64,000 nucleotides of DNA from Diogma glabrata (Eukaryota; Arthropoda; Insecta; Diptera; Cylindrotomidae), in NCBI GenBank assembly GCA_963693315.1, contig OY856188.1, positions 1,364,001 to 1,428,000 on the forward strand, written 5' to 3'. Shown here piece after piece: positions 11,949 through 23,189 of the stretch. A program made the position numbers and the translations under genes. The notes under the pieces are model-generated. The model saw only the letters and a list, made by a program, of their open reading frames with translations. It was not told the origin of the DNA and ran no database searches. Within the stretch, counting starts at the first letter, position 1. Every line of letters starts with the position of its first letter.

Positions 11949-12314
11949 CCGAGCAGAGATTTGCCGGGGCTCAAATAAGGGCCTGATCAGGTTTTCCCTA
12001 GTCCGGATCAAGCATTGGTATGTTAGCCTGATTGGGCCCTGATCATGAGTGTAACGCTTTTTCCTTATCAGGTCCCGATTGGGATAATCGGATCAGACCC
12101 TGATTGGGATAATCGGATCAGACCCTGATTGGGATAATCGGATCAGGCCCTGATTGGGATATCCGGACCAGACACTGATATATATTTATATATTACATAC
12201 ATAAATTAATTAAAATAAAATAAAAAAATTGCAATGGAAAAAATTAAAACATATACCATCTTAATCACTATAATATTATTATATTATAGTCGTTAAGTTG
12301 AGAAGCGATAACTA
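11949..12314 (+). mobile_element. RepB element A, left part only
   Basis: It begins CCGAGCAGAGATTTGCCGGG. It then carries subterminal words CTGATCAGG and CCCTGATTGGGATAATCGGA (several near-tandem copies), then the shared core ending GTTGAGAAGCGATAACT. It stops abruptly where RepB element B starts with CCCGAGCAG at 12315. Other copies continue past GAAGCGATAACT, so B appears to have inserted into A at that point. Confidence 0.7.
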
Positions 12315-13093
12315 CCCGAGCAGAAATTTGTCAGGGCTCAAATAAGGTCCTGATCAGTTTTGCCCTAATCCGGATCAGGCATTATGGTGATTGGTAGGGC
12401 AGCCTGATTGGGCCCTGATCATGAGAGTAACGCTTTTTCCCTATATCGGGTCCTGATTGGGATTCCGGATCAGACCCTGATTGGGATATCCGGACCAGAC
12501 CCTGATATATATTTATATATTATATACATAAATTAATGGGTGGACGGGTACTTTCATGGATGATTGCGTTCGTGACCAAAATACGAGAGATCTTGACGAG
12601 GATCAGGTATATGATTCGAGTAACATAAAAATGGGCGATCTGGCTTTATTTTAAAAGTTAAGAAAGTGGGAGAGGTCATCTCCCGAACAAATATTTATTT
12701 AAAACTTTCATAACTTTAAGTATTGAAATTTGATTTTGATAAAACTAAACCAAATTTAATCAGATACAAAGCTGAGTTTCATCCCGTGTAGTTTCCGCCG
12801 TATAGTTTAGTTATCATTTCTGGCCTAAAAGGCTATAAGATAGGATAATGACCAAGCTATAACTACATATGAGTAAAATACAATATGTAAAGCTAGCATT
12901 ATGTTCCGGCAAATTCTTTTCAAACTCTGGTAGTAAATTCCCTATCTTAGTTGATTCCACCCTGACCCTGCTCTGATCCGGCTGCCTCATCCGGCCTGGA
13001 TAAATCAACTGTTACTGATCAAGCTGTCTGAGCTGACCTCTATCACTGGTATAGAAAAGGCAGGATTTGAGCCTTAACATCATGCTAGTCGGG
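12315..13093 (+). mobile_element. RepB element B (~779 bp)
   Basis: Left end CCCGAGCAGAAATTTGTCAG. The right end is degenerate and ends GCTAGTCGGG, with inverted similarity to the left end through TTTGAGCC. Words of the CCGGATCAGG type are frequent in both flanks. The middle (12540-12960) is not shared with the other copies. No ORF. Confidence 0.65.
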
Positions 13094-13193
13094 TCATTAT
13101 AAATATGCACTATACATCAGAACTCGTGATGAAGTCTGCCAATGCATTAGTAATTTTTAAAATTTATTATTTTAAAATTGAATCCCGAGCAGA

Positions 13194-14445
13194 AATTTGT
13201 CAGGACTCAAGTAAGGCCCTGATCAGGTTTGCCCTACTCCGGATCAGGCATTGGTATAGCCCAGCCTGATTGAGCCCTGATCATGAGTGTAACGCTTTTG
13301 CTCTATCAGGTCCTGATTGGGATTACCGGATCAGACCCTGATTGGGATAATCGCATCAGGCCCTGATTGGGATAATCGGACCAGACCCTGATATATATTT
13401 ATATATTATATACATAAATTAATCAAATAAAAATAAAAAATTACAATCCGCATGGAGGGATCAGTTTTTATTGTTTTTTTATTTTTTATTTTTATTTTTG
13501 ATCTACGGGTACGACAACCCCGCGTACTCCAGCTATTGACATACGAGTTAACGTGAGATATCACATACCACTGGCAATAGCAGTGAGATATCACTAGCCA
13601 AGGTGGCATCTTAGGGGTGGTGGCGGATGAACTGTATTCAGTCAACCGTAGCACCCTCAATCTTAGCTGTGAAATAATCCTTGATGATGAGACGCTTTTG
13701 CTTCCTTAGGGAAACGAGCCTTCATAAAACTATGTGTGGGCTTTAATCTTTAGGAAAGACGGTGCGTCACAGGCTCAAGGAATATGCAACCGGCTGGATT
13801 ATTGGCAACTACATTTTTGTTTTGTTTCAGCAAATTTTTGTAAAAATTTGCTATTTACTTTTTAATTTACTTTTATTTTCTCTATTCTATCATAAAATAT
13901 TGGCCTATGTCATATTTTGTCAGTGATAGAATTTTTGTTTAGTTATCCATTCTTTCACAAAAAATATAAAAAAACAAAAAAAGAAAGATTTACGTCCATC
14001 AACACCTTTGAACGTATGTTGTTGTGGGACCTTGGTCTTAAAAGGTTTTTATGTGTTATTGTGATACATATCGTAATTCCTACTACACAACACATTTTAT
14101 TAAAAAAAAAAAATGGAAAAAATTAAAACATACATACCACCTTAATCACTATTATTATAGTCTTTCAGCCGAGAAGCGATAACTAAAAAATGCATGAAAC
14201 GAATTTAACTATATATTTCTAAAATGGATAATACTCCAGTGAATTTTAACAAATTGAAATTTCAGCTAGGGGTCCAATACGAAAAACCTGATCAGGGCCG
14301 GATATATTCAAATAAGGTTAACCCTAAAAGGGTATTCTAAATCAGGCCCGGAACAGGCCCACATCAGATTGCCCTTGTAAGACTGATCAGGCCCTGATCA
14401 CGCCCTGACTGTATTCAGGTTTTCCCTAACTAATTTCTGCTCAGG
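13194..14445 (+). mobile_element. RepB element C with an internal insertion
   Basis: Left end CCCGAGCAGAAATTTGTCAG and right end CTAATTTCTGCTCAGG form the terminal inverted repeats. The shared core (AATCACTATTATTATAGTCT, then CAGCCGAGAAGCGATAACTA) is at about 14140-14190. Between 13437 and about 14100 there is a segment absent from elements A and D, including a GC-richer part (13500-13790). A stretch resembling a 3' tail of a retroposon (CGGGTACGACAACCCCGCGT) occurs there, but I cannot assign it. Confidence 0.7.
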
Positions 14446-16052
14446 ATATTGTTCGTATTCTTTTTTTAAATATACGTATTCTCACTTCGACTTCTAAGCA
14501 CTATAATGTAATCTAAAAATCACCATGCATTTATTAAATAAAATCCTTTCAACCATATACATCAATAAATACAAAATAGTTATAATGACAGTTTTCCTTT
14601 CATCTAAATTATAAAAGAGATGCACGATATGTTTATTGAATTTAAATTACAAAAATAAATTTTAAATTAAATGCAAATAAAACGTAAAATAGTTTAATGA
14701 ATTACAAAATGCATGTGCATGGATTTGAGATCAAGGAAAATGTTTGTTTTACTGGTATTTTCATTTATTTTAAAATTCCATGCATATTTACTTAAAATTT
14801 CAAAAATTGCACTTGAAATGCAAATTTTAATAAAAATCCTTTATAAGAACATGGGAAAATTTCCAACAACAATTTTTTGATTCGATATTATGAAGGGAAT
14901 GATGCTTATGGTCTATTGAACCAAAAATTAAAACGTCTGTAGGTATAATGCTGTTTTTACAAAGGACCAAATGTGTGTATCTATCGATATCAATTAAAAA
15001 AAATCCTTCAACTCATTACTTTATTGTTGACTCAATGCAATAAAAGACTAAAACAGAATAATAAGTAAATGGCATCAACGAGATTATAGGATTCAATTAT
15101 CTCTATAATCACGCATCTAAAAACACACAGTATGTACAATCAATCAAAAGATAAAAAGAAATTTCCAAAAATTATGCAAAAAAAGATACCGAAAATCACA
15201 TACTATTAATCATAAATCAATTCATTTTTCCGGAAAACAATAAAAAAAATAACAATTTTCTCCCGAAGGGCAAATAATTTCCACAAACATTTTTATTTTT
15301 ATATAATTTTCACATCGTTCATAGTTGATGGACAAGGCAAAAAAAATTCAAAATTTATACAAAAACGTTCGTTATAGAAATCAAAAATTCTAACTCCACG
15401 TAGATTATAATAAACGTCCATAGGCAAAGTAATAATAATTAATGAAACAGAGAAAAGCTTAAATTGAACACCATGATGAATTCATGTTTGTTTGTTTCAA
15501 GGAAAGTTTATAAGCTAAACATTCGAAAAACGTATGATTTCGATATTTCTTGTTCAACAAATACGTTTTTGTACAATTTCCTATACACATACGTGGATAC
15601 ATCATGTGGGGAAATTGTATATAAAATTCATCGTAAATTCTTCATTATTATTTTGGTCATCCATCCATCGTACTATAAACTATTTATTTGTTCTTTCATT
15701 GTTTAACCACAAACCATGTACAACAACTAAAAGCTAAACGTAGATACGAAACACAGGTTATATGTAACTAAAATGAACAGTAAAAAGTTTCAACCTGTGC
15801 TAACTGTTATATATTTATTTTATAAAGGATTTAAATAAGCAAAGTCTTAAGACAATAATTATAATTAATAATGAAGACCATCTTCATCTTCCTCCAATAA
15901 TATCAAATAAATAAAACAAAATATTTCCTTAAAATTATTGAACTAACATTATTTCTACTTTTAATAACGTTTTATTGTTTACACTTTCTCTGAAATTAAA
16001 ACAACAACAACAAATAAAAGTCCCATAATTTTATAAGATGCGATTGAAAAAT
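14446..16052. other. AT-rich non-coding stretch
   Basis: About 1.6 kb without convincing structure. The overlapping 80- and 67-codon frames at 15464-15737 have no recognisable domain and are not called. Confidence 0.55.
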
Positions 16053-16556
16053 CTATAGTCACTGGGCCAACGGCGATTTCATTTGTTGACAACCACATAT
16101 TTTATACTTCGTAAGGGGCTTGTCCTTGACGAGAGTCCTACAACTTTTATCTGCCATTTTCCTTGGTTCGGCCGCTTTTTCCCTTGGAAAACTCCGAAAC
16201 ATAGCGATTTCCCGGGGTCTTATATATTAATTACCATAATTTTGTAATTTATTAAAGTAAGTGGATATTTGTTTTAGAAAACGAGGGTAACTTTGTGCGA
16301 CAAAAAATTGTCTGCTTTTGTCGAGTCCGACAACTCGAATACGCCATACCGGGGTATTAAAATAAAACACCACAGAGCTAATTTTCACAGGATTGTTTAA
16401 CAAAAATTAGTGAAATTGAAAGGTCATATTGTCCGACAAATTTTCGGCCGCGTTTTTCCAGTCCGACGACGACTAGAAGTCGGAATCCTGGCGGGGTATT
16501 GTTTATTGATTAACATATATCGGACAAAAAGTCCAAAAGTTCTCGAGTGACTATAG
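16053..16556. mobile_element. Fold-back family F copy 1 (~504 bp)
   Basis: It is bounded by CTATAGTCACT and AGTGACTATAG. The left half holds the family landmarks GATTTCAT, ACCACATATTTTATAC, TCTGCCATTTTCCTTG, CGGCCGCTTTTTC and TTGTCGAGTCCGACAA. The right arm is diverged (GTCCGACGACGAC, GTCCGACAAATTTTCGG). The better-preserved relative is 54427-54926 and a truncated one is at 29622. Confidence 0.65.
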
Positions 16557-17104
16557 GGCTGAAAATTTGCGAATAGTCTTTTTTAAAACTACTACAACAT
16601 ACTAAAATTTAAGAAAAATCCACGACCCCTCCCAACAGAAGTGAGCGAAAATTAAAAATATTGCTCATATATATGGAAATCAAGTATTTTTGATTTAATA
16701 TATGTACAATATATTTACAACCATATGTGTCCACCTACTCCTACGCTTTTAAATCCACAACTGCTGTCTTGACCAATTTAAAAACTCTGTTACCAAATGA
16801 AGTTTAAATAGTTTGTCCACCGTTGTTTTCATTAAAGTATTTTCTTCTTAAAAACTAAAATTGTTTCAATTATCAAGTTATGTACTCCAATAAATTACAA
16901 AATTAAATTCAATTAAGAATCAACAAAGCAATTGATTTTCTATTTATATTATTTCAAATTTTTTTTCGCTGATTTTACAAAATAACAATGTAATACAATA
17001 ACAATTTTTTTTCTTGTAAAACAAAAAGAAAATCGGAAAATATCTTAAATTTCAAAATACCTTTCAAACAACAAACAAAAAAAACTCACAAAAAGAAAAG
17101 AAAA
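16557..17104 (+). promoter_or_regulatory. Possible 5' UTR/promoter region of the signal-peptide gene
   Basis: About 550 bp upstream of the ATG at 17105. The final 150 bases are rich in A and CAA (CAAACAACAAACAAAAAAAA), resembling fly 5' leaders. The base context of the ATG (AAAAATGA) is A-rich as insect start sites usually are. No TATA box, initiator or transcription start can be fixed. Confidence 0.25.
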
Positions 17105-17162
17105 ATGAGAAAATATAAAAGTTCTCAATTACAATTTTTGTTGTTGTTAATTTTTACTCTGT
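17105..17162 (+). CDS. Candidate first coding exon: signal peptide
   Basis: An ATG in A-rich context opens 19 codons. They read as a textbook signal sequence: a basic N-region (MRKYKSSQ) and a hydrophobic core (LQFLLLLIFTL). One extra T then meets a donor, T|GTAAGTATA, which matches the U1 consensus perfectly. Read through without splicing, the frame stops after 28 codons. The exon ends in phase 1, which is common after signal peptides in immunoglobulin-superfamily and other secreted proteins. The 30-nt exon at 23160 accepts exactly this phase and continues the frame. Gene identity is unknown. The exon could be chance, since AT-rich DNA produces hydrophobic short frames, but the charge pattern, start context and donor agree. 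Confidence 0.45.
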
Positions 17163-17608
17163 GTAAGTATAAAAAATCATGGAAAAAATAATTTCGTTTT
17201 TGTTATATTTTTTTCTTTAACGAATATTATGTATGTATGTTGTATAGTGTTTGTGTTGCATGGGGTTTGTAGAATTGATTCAATATTGACATGGTAACAC
17301 GAAATAGGTGCAGTGAATCTAAAAACTAAACCATTTTGGTGTTAGCTATAAATTTGTTAAGATTTGTGATAAGACAATTACGATTTTCGTTCTGCATTGG
17401 TTATTATTTTAACAGCACGAATTATAAAATTCGTGTTGTTGACTCGAGTAGTATTAACCGTTTTTATTTATTTGTATACAATGTAAATGGAGTTAAAATG
17501 AAAAAAACAGTGTCTTAAGTTCGAACGAAACTTTCCATTAACGGTCCGGTTCACCTTTTGCAAGATAGAAGAAAAAATATAGTTTCGACAAAACACAAGA
17601 AAAAAATT

Positions 17609-19048
17609 TGGATAGGGCTGAAATCTCAAGCTCTGAGATATCAAGACTTCGGTTTTGGTTAAGGATTTTGACATAAAACTTTTATGAGGACATTGTTTTT
17701 AGTTTTGGGCAGCGATGTTACATCAAACGTTAAAGTATACTGTATACATGTATACATGTATTTTTATTTCTGTTTAGAAATTGATTACAAAACTAAAACG
17801 AAACATCAATACGTTGCCGGAAAATCATAACAGATCATAAATTAACATAATTTAGTGAAAAGATGATACAATCAGCAAACTACTCAAAAACCTCTCCATT
17901 TAGCGTTTCGAGAAAATATTACAAAATCACAAATTCATATTTCATTCAAAATTCCAAAAATATTGTAAAAATTGAATAAAATCAAACTTTTTTCAAAATT
18001 CTAAAAATATTCCAAAAATTCTTACAAAATCAAAGATTTAACTTTTTCAAAAATTCTAAAAATATTGCAAAATTTATAAGAAACAAAATCAAAAATTGAA
18101 ACTTTTTTCAAAATTCCAAAAATATTCCAAAAATTAGAATAAAATCAAATATTTAAACTTTTTCTAAATTCCAATAATATTCCAAAAATTCGTAAAAATT
18201 CAAAAATTCAAACTTTTTCCAAAACTCTAAAAATATTGCAAAAACTATAACAATATTAAAAATTGAAACTTTTTTCAAAATTCCAAAAATTATAATAAAA
18301 TAGAAAAATTAAAAATTTTTCAAAATTCTAAAACTATTCCAAAAATTCTTACAAAATCAAAAATACAAACTTTTTTCAAAATTTCAAAAATATTTCAAAA
18401 ACTATAACAAATTCAAAAATTACTGTCACATTTACGTCATGTCATACAAACAGCTAAATTTTTTTTTGTCCAAAAAATTGTTCAAAAAAAAACGAAATCA
18501 TTTATTTGACATACATACTTGACAATATTTTTTTCACGAACTATAATGCAATAAAATTCTCAATAATAATAATATCATGAACATCACATTTCATTTCATC
18601 CAAATAAATAATTTTATTATTTTCTAAAAAAAGAAATGAAAATCTTTCTTTTGACACACTTGACAACATTTTTTTGACAAACTTATAATGCCATAATTCT
18701 CTATAATAATAATAAAATTTCATATCATACAAATAAATAATTTTGTTTTTTCCAAAAAATTGGGTAAAAAAATAAATCAAAATCTTTCTTTTGACATACT
18801 TGACAACATTTTTTTGACAAACTTATAATGCCATAATTCTCTATAGGAATAATAAAATTTCATGTCATACAAATTACTAATTTAATTTTTTCAAGAAATA
18901 AATCAAAATCTTTCTTTTGACACACTTGACAACATTTTTTTGACAAATTTATAATGCCATAGTACTCTATAGTAATAATAAAATTTCATGTCATACAAAT
19001 AATTAATTTTATTTTTTTTTTCAAGAAATTGGGTAAAATAATAAATAA
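17609..19048 (+). mobile_element. RepA copy 2a, right end missing
   Basis: Starts GGGCTGAAATCTCAAGCTCT with the ATCTCA/TGAGAT hairpin and ACTTCGGTTTTGGTTAAGG. It continues through the CCAAAAATATTCC tandem array (about 17945-18420) and five ~138-bp AATGCCATAATTC units (18470-19040). It breaks off before the CCGGCCGG segment. Apparent minus-strand frames (18541-18780, 18903-19088) encode the same peptide because they lie in the tandem unit, so they are not genes. Confidence 0.8.
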
Positions 19049-19049
19049 A

Positions 19050-20112
19050 ATCGGTCTGGGTTAAGGATTTTGATATAGTTTTCGGCAAAAAACTTTTATG
19101 AGAACATGGTTTTTAGTTTTGGGCAGCGATGTATGTCAAACATAACTCTTTGTTAAAGTACAAGTATTTTTTATCTCTGTTTAGAAATTTATTACAAAAC
19201 TAACACGAAACATTACAAAACTAACACATTACAAAACAAAACTAACATTTATTACAAAACTAACACGTTGCCGGAAAATTATAACAGATCATAAATTAAC
19301 ATAATTTAGTGAAAAAATGATACACTCAGCAAACTACTCAAAAACGTCTCCATTTAGCGTTTCGAGAAAATATTACAAAATCACAAAATCATATTTCTTT
19401 CAAAATTCCAAAAATATTGCAAAAATTAAATAAAATCAAACTTTTTCATAATTCTAAAAATATTCCAAAAATTATTACAAAATCAAAGACTAATTTTTTT
19501 TTCAAAAATTCTAAAAATATTGCAAAAATTATAACAAAATCAAAAATTGAAACTTTTTTCAAAATTCCAAAAATATTCCAAAAATTAGAATGAAATCATA
19601 TATTTAAACTTTTTCTAAATTCTAGTAATATTCCAAAAATTCTTAAAAATTCAAAATTCAAACTTTTTCCAAAATTCTAAATATATTGCAAAAATTATTA
19701 CAAAATCAAAAATCGAAACTTTTTCAAAATTCCAAAAATTATTATAAAATCAAAAATTTATCATTTTTAAAATTCTAAAAATATTCCAAAAATTCTTACA
19801 AAATCAAAAATTGAATATTTTTTCAAAATTCCAAAAATATATATAAAATTCAAAAATTCTTTTTTTATTTAAAATTCTAAAAATATTGCAAAAATTACAA
19901 CAAAATCAAAAATTTAAACTTTTTTCAAAATTCCAAAAATATTTCAAAAATTAGAGTAAAATCAAATATTTAAACGTTTTCTAAATTCCAATAATATTCC
20001 AAAAATTCTTAAAAATTCAAACTTTTTCCAATATTCTAAAAATATTGCAAAAATTATTACAAAATCAAAAATTGAAACTTTTTTCAAAATTCCAAAAATT
20101 ATAATAAAACCA
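19050..20112 (+). mobile_element. RepA copy 2b, left half only
   Basis: A second RepA left portion begins directly after 2a at CGGTCTGGGTTAAGGATTTT. It runs through GTTTTGGGCAGCGATGTATG and a long CAAAATTCCAAAAATA array, and stops inside the array at 20112. The head-to-tail arrangement suggests unequal recombination between tandem arrays rather than two insertions. Confidence 0.75.
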
Positions 20113-20790
20113 AAAAGGGAGCCAAGTTTCAGTTGCATCTTTTTGACAATGATTCAAAACCTGTGCACCGTAAAATTCTTTAAAAAATTACAATGTTTTT
20201 TAAATTAAGTGCTCTTTCATAAAAAAAAAGATTGTTTTACCCTTTTCCAATCTCACCACCTCAAAATACAGAAAAATAATTATGTGATACTTCGCTATAG
20301 TTTTCGTTCAGAATTTACCAAACTTCCTTTCTCTGTGAATTTTTTCAAATTTTTCTGTCAATTAAGCTCGAAACCCAAGGGATGGGACCAATTTTCAATT
20401 GCACTTGTTTGACAATAATTCAAAAACTGTGTATTGCAAAATTCTAAAAATAATTACAATGTTTCTTGAATTAAGTGCTCGTTCATATGATATCTCACAT
20501 GGCTGGGTTTTAAATGGTGTTTTTCACCCTTCTCATTCCCCACCCCCTTAATAAATACGATTATGAGAATTTTACACTTCGCTACATTTTTCGTTCAAAA
20601 GTTGCCACTTTTTCTATATTTCTTAAGGCTTTTGAAGTTTTTTTTATTAAATAGGTTTGGAACTAAGTGGAGTAAGAAAACATGAAAAAACGCTATTATT
20701 CAATTTTATTCAAAAAACTGTGTAGTAAAAAATTCTAAAATACATTTTTAAGGGATACTGAATCCAATCTCTTTCATATAATACTCTACT
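20113..20790 (+). repeat. ~260-280-bp tandem repeat, 2.6 copies
   Basis: Units start near 20117, 20378 and 20658. They share the order: GGGA.., a TTTCA..TTGCA word, TTTGACAATAATTCAAAA, AACTGTGTA..AAAATTCT, AATTAAGTGCTC.TTCATA, ACTTCGCTA..TTTTCGTTC. Divergence is appreciable, especially in unit 3. No coding potential. Confidence 0.75.
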
Positions 20791-23159
20791 TCACTCGGCA
20801 AAAAAAGTACTTCCTTAAAGGTCTTGCTTCGCAGCACCGTAAAACAAACGGAAACAACTTTATTTTTGTTTGTATCTACCATCTCAGGGGACAGGTTAGT
20901 GTTATACACATCTTAAATTTCAGGTCTATAGGATTCATAGTTTATGAGATAACCGATTTTAACACAAAAACACATCTTAATCTCACCAGTAGTGTTCCGT
21001 ATGAAAACAACCCTAAAAACATAAAAATCAAATTAAATTTTTTTATCTAAACCCCATAGCTCAATTCTCCGTACGCCACTGATTGGTACTATAAGCACTC
21101 TTTAACTTGTTGGTATACTCTCGTATAATGCCATATCCATTTTAACAATGAAAGTTCTTAGACTTCGTCTTTTAATAAAAAAGGCGAATTTGTAAAGTTT
21201 TTAAAATGAGCATCGGTTCTGTTCCGAACATATGAATAATTTTCAAGCAAAACTATCAACTTCAAACTAAAACAAACAGATAAAAAGCCATAAGATACAA
21301 CCAAAGCTATAAAATTGTTTAGTTTTTCAATTTTCAGGAAGCAAAATAGAAAAGTCAAACAATGCAAAAACTAGTAAAATTTGTTTTATTTATTCATTTG
21401 CATGGAGATTTTGGTTTGGGACAAGTAGTTTAAGTATCAGTGTAGGAACAAAAACTATATAAAGCAAAATAATTACTGTTTTGGCTACATTGTTTACTTT
21501 GTGTGTCGGTGAATTATAACAAAATTTGTTAAATAATAAATTTTGTTTTGGTTATGTTAATACGATAAATGCGGTTTATACATTGAATAAATGATTACAT
21601 GATAAAAGAGTTGAATAAGTTGAAGAGGGAAATTAATTAGTAGTTTTGTATTATTTAAGTTTTAAAATTATTCAGTTTTCATTTCATGCGCAATAATCGC
21701 TTGGACTCGCTAAATTCAACTGCTTATTTTATTATATGCCCTAACTCAATTATTGAAGTATCTTCAATACAAATTGATAAAGTTTAAGGGTGTCTGGCAG
21801 GGGGTTGCTACGATAGTAAGTGTCTCGCAATGGGTGACGTGACTTCTAATACTATCCCGAAGAATATATAAAAAATTACCTTTTATACTTTCACGAAACT
21901 TTGGAGGCCCCTTTGTTACCTGCTCCCTACCATGATCCAAACTTCATATGTCGCTAATCGTTCCTACCTGAGTAGGGGGTATGCGCAGAGAAACTTTCAG
22001 CTTTTATAAAATAACGAAGGTCTGGCCGTCGCGAGCTCTTAGTCTATTATAAAATTAGAGCAATTCGGAAAAAATTGATAAACGAAAAATTCATTCAAAT
22101 TCAAACCCGAACTTTTATAATAAAATCTGTTTAATTTTGGACAAGCTAACGATGACAAAACCTCACAGTGCGAATTAAACAAAACAAAATAGTTATGTAG
22201 TCGACAACAATTAACAATATGATGTTATAGTTGAAACAATAAAATGCATCAGTTCAATACGTCAAATTCAAATCTTATATTTTTCTCTTGAGCTGATAGT
22301 TTGTTTTTGGTGTAACTGACCAGTGACTATATAGGCGAATTTGGTTTTTATCCCCGGTATTAGTTCCAAATTATATAAATGCAGCTTTAGAGATGTCTAT
22401 TTTGTATGATTTCAGAGCACGATTTTTGCGTCTCTTTTTCAGTAAACTAATTCTATAATTCTAACTCCTCGTAACTCTTCCAAATCCGAAAACTGACAAA
22501 ACTAAACCTTAAATACAAAAGCATAACAAAAGAAGATGGAGAAGATAAAACAATAAGAAAACGTCTATTAAATTTTAAGATCGTTTTTATGGGTCTGTTT
22601 ATTATTATGATTATATTTTTGGAGAGATTTTATGATAGTTTTTTTTACTGTTAAAACAAAAAGTTGTCTGAAGCGTAAATTAGATGAAATTTGATTTGGT
22701 TGGTGTTTTGTTTTGAGAAAATTATTAAAATTAATAAGAATTGTAAGAAATAGATCTTTGGAATTATAAAAAAATAAAACATGAGCGATAAAAATTTATG
22801 ATCAAATTAAAAATTTTTCGGTGTTTTTTTTGTTTAATTGTATTTAAGAGTACTAAAGTACATTCAACATTGGTTTGTATAAGTTAAACACATTTGGAAA
22901 TGTGGGATTATTAGCAAATCTTTTGGGATTCAGATTTTATCTGATATTTTTATTACTCGTTGCACCATCTGTGATGCAAAAGCCTAAACTGACACCCATA
23001 GATTCACTCTTACCCTTTTCTCTACTCAAATATTTGCACCTGATGCGGTGGAATGATAGTTTATTTTCTACTAGCCTATAAGTAACCTAACCTAAATAAA
23101 CAATTATGTATATTTAACCATTATAGTAAATAAATATATAATGTTTTTCTTCTTTACAG

Positions 23160-23189
23160 ATTACTTTGCTAATGGTCATTTAATGGAAT
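23160..23189 (+). CDS. Candidate 30-nt microexon
   Basis: The acceptor is TTTTTCTTCTTTACAG, a strong polypyrimidine tract ending in CAG. It precedes 30 nt followed by GTAAGTATA, the same ideal donor as at 17163. Entered in phase 1 (two bases completing a codon) the exon is open and reads YFANGHLME plus one base; the other two phases contain stops. It therefore joins the signal-peptide exon in frame. The length is a multiple of three, so it could be skipped without a frame change, a property of many neuronal microexons. I do not recognise the peptide. Confidence 0.4.

Larger units (their letters stand above)
17163..23159 (+). other. Putative 6-kb intron filled with repeats
   Basis: The interval starts GTAAGTATA and ends TTTTTCTTCTTTACAG. 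It contains the tandem RepA dimer (17609-20112), a ~260-bp tandem repeat (20113-20790) and 2.4 kb of otherwise unremarkable AT-rich sequence (20791-23159). A 68-codon frame at 22875-23081 has a hydrophobic middle but no ATG start and no family resemblance. Confidence 0.4.

Noticed and set aside
18541..19088. Two minus-strand frames with a shared LWHYKFVKKMLSSVSKERF peptide
   Set aside because: The identity comes from the ~138-bp RepA tandem unit, which is also seen at 37150-37338. It is not a protein family.
21780..22040. Less AT-biased block with GTAAGTGT
   Set aside because: No polypyrimidine acceptor, no open phase consistent with the candidate gene, and no translated resemblance on either strand.
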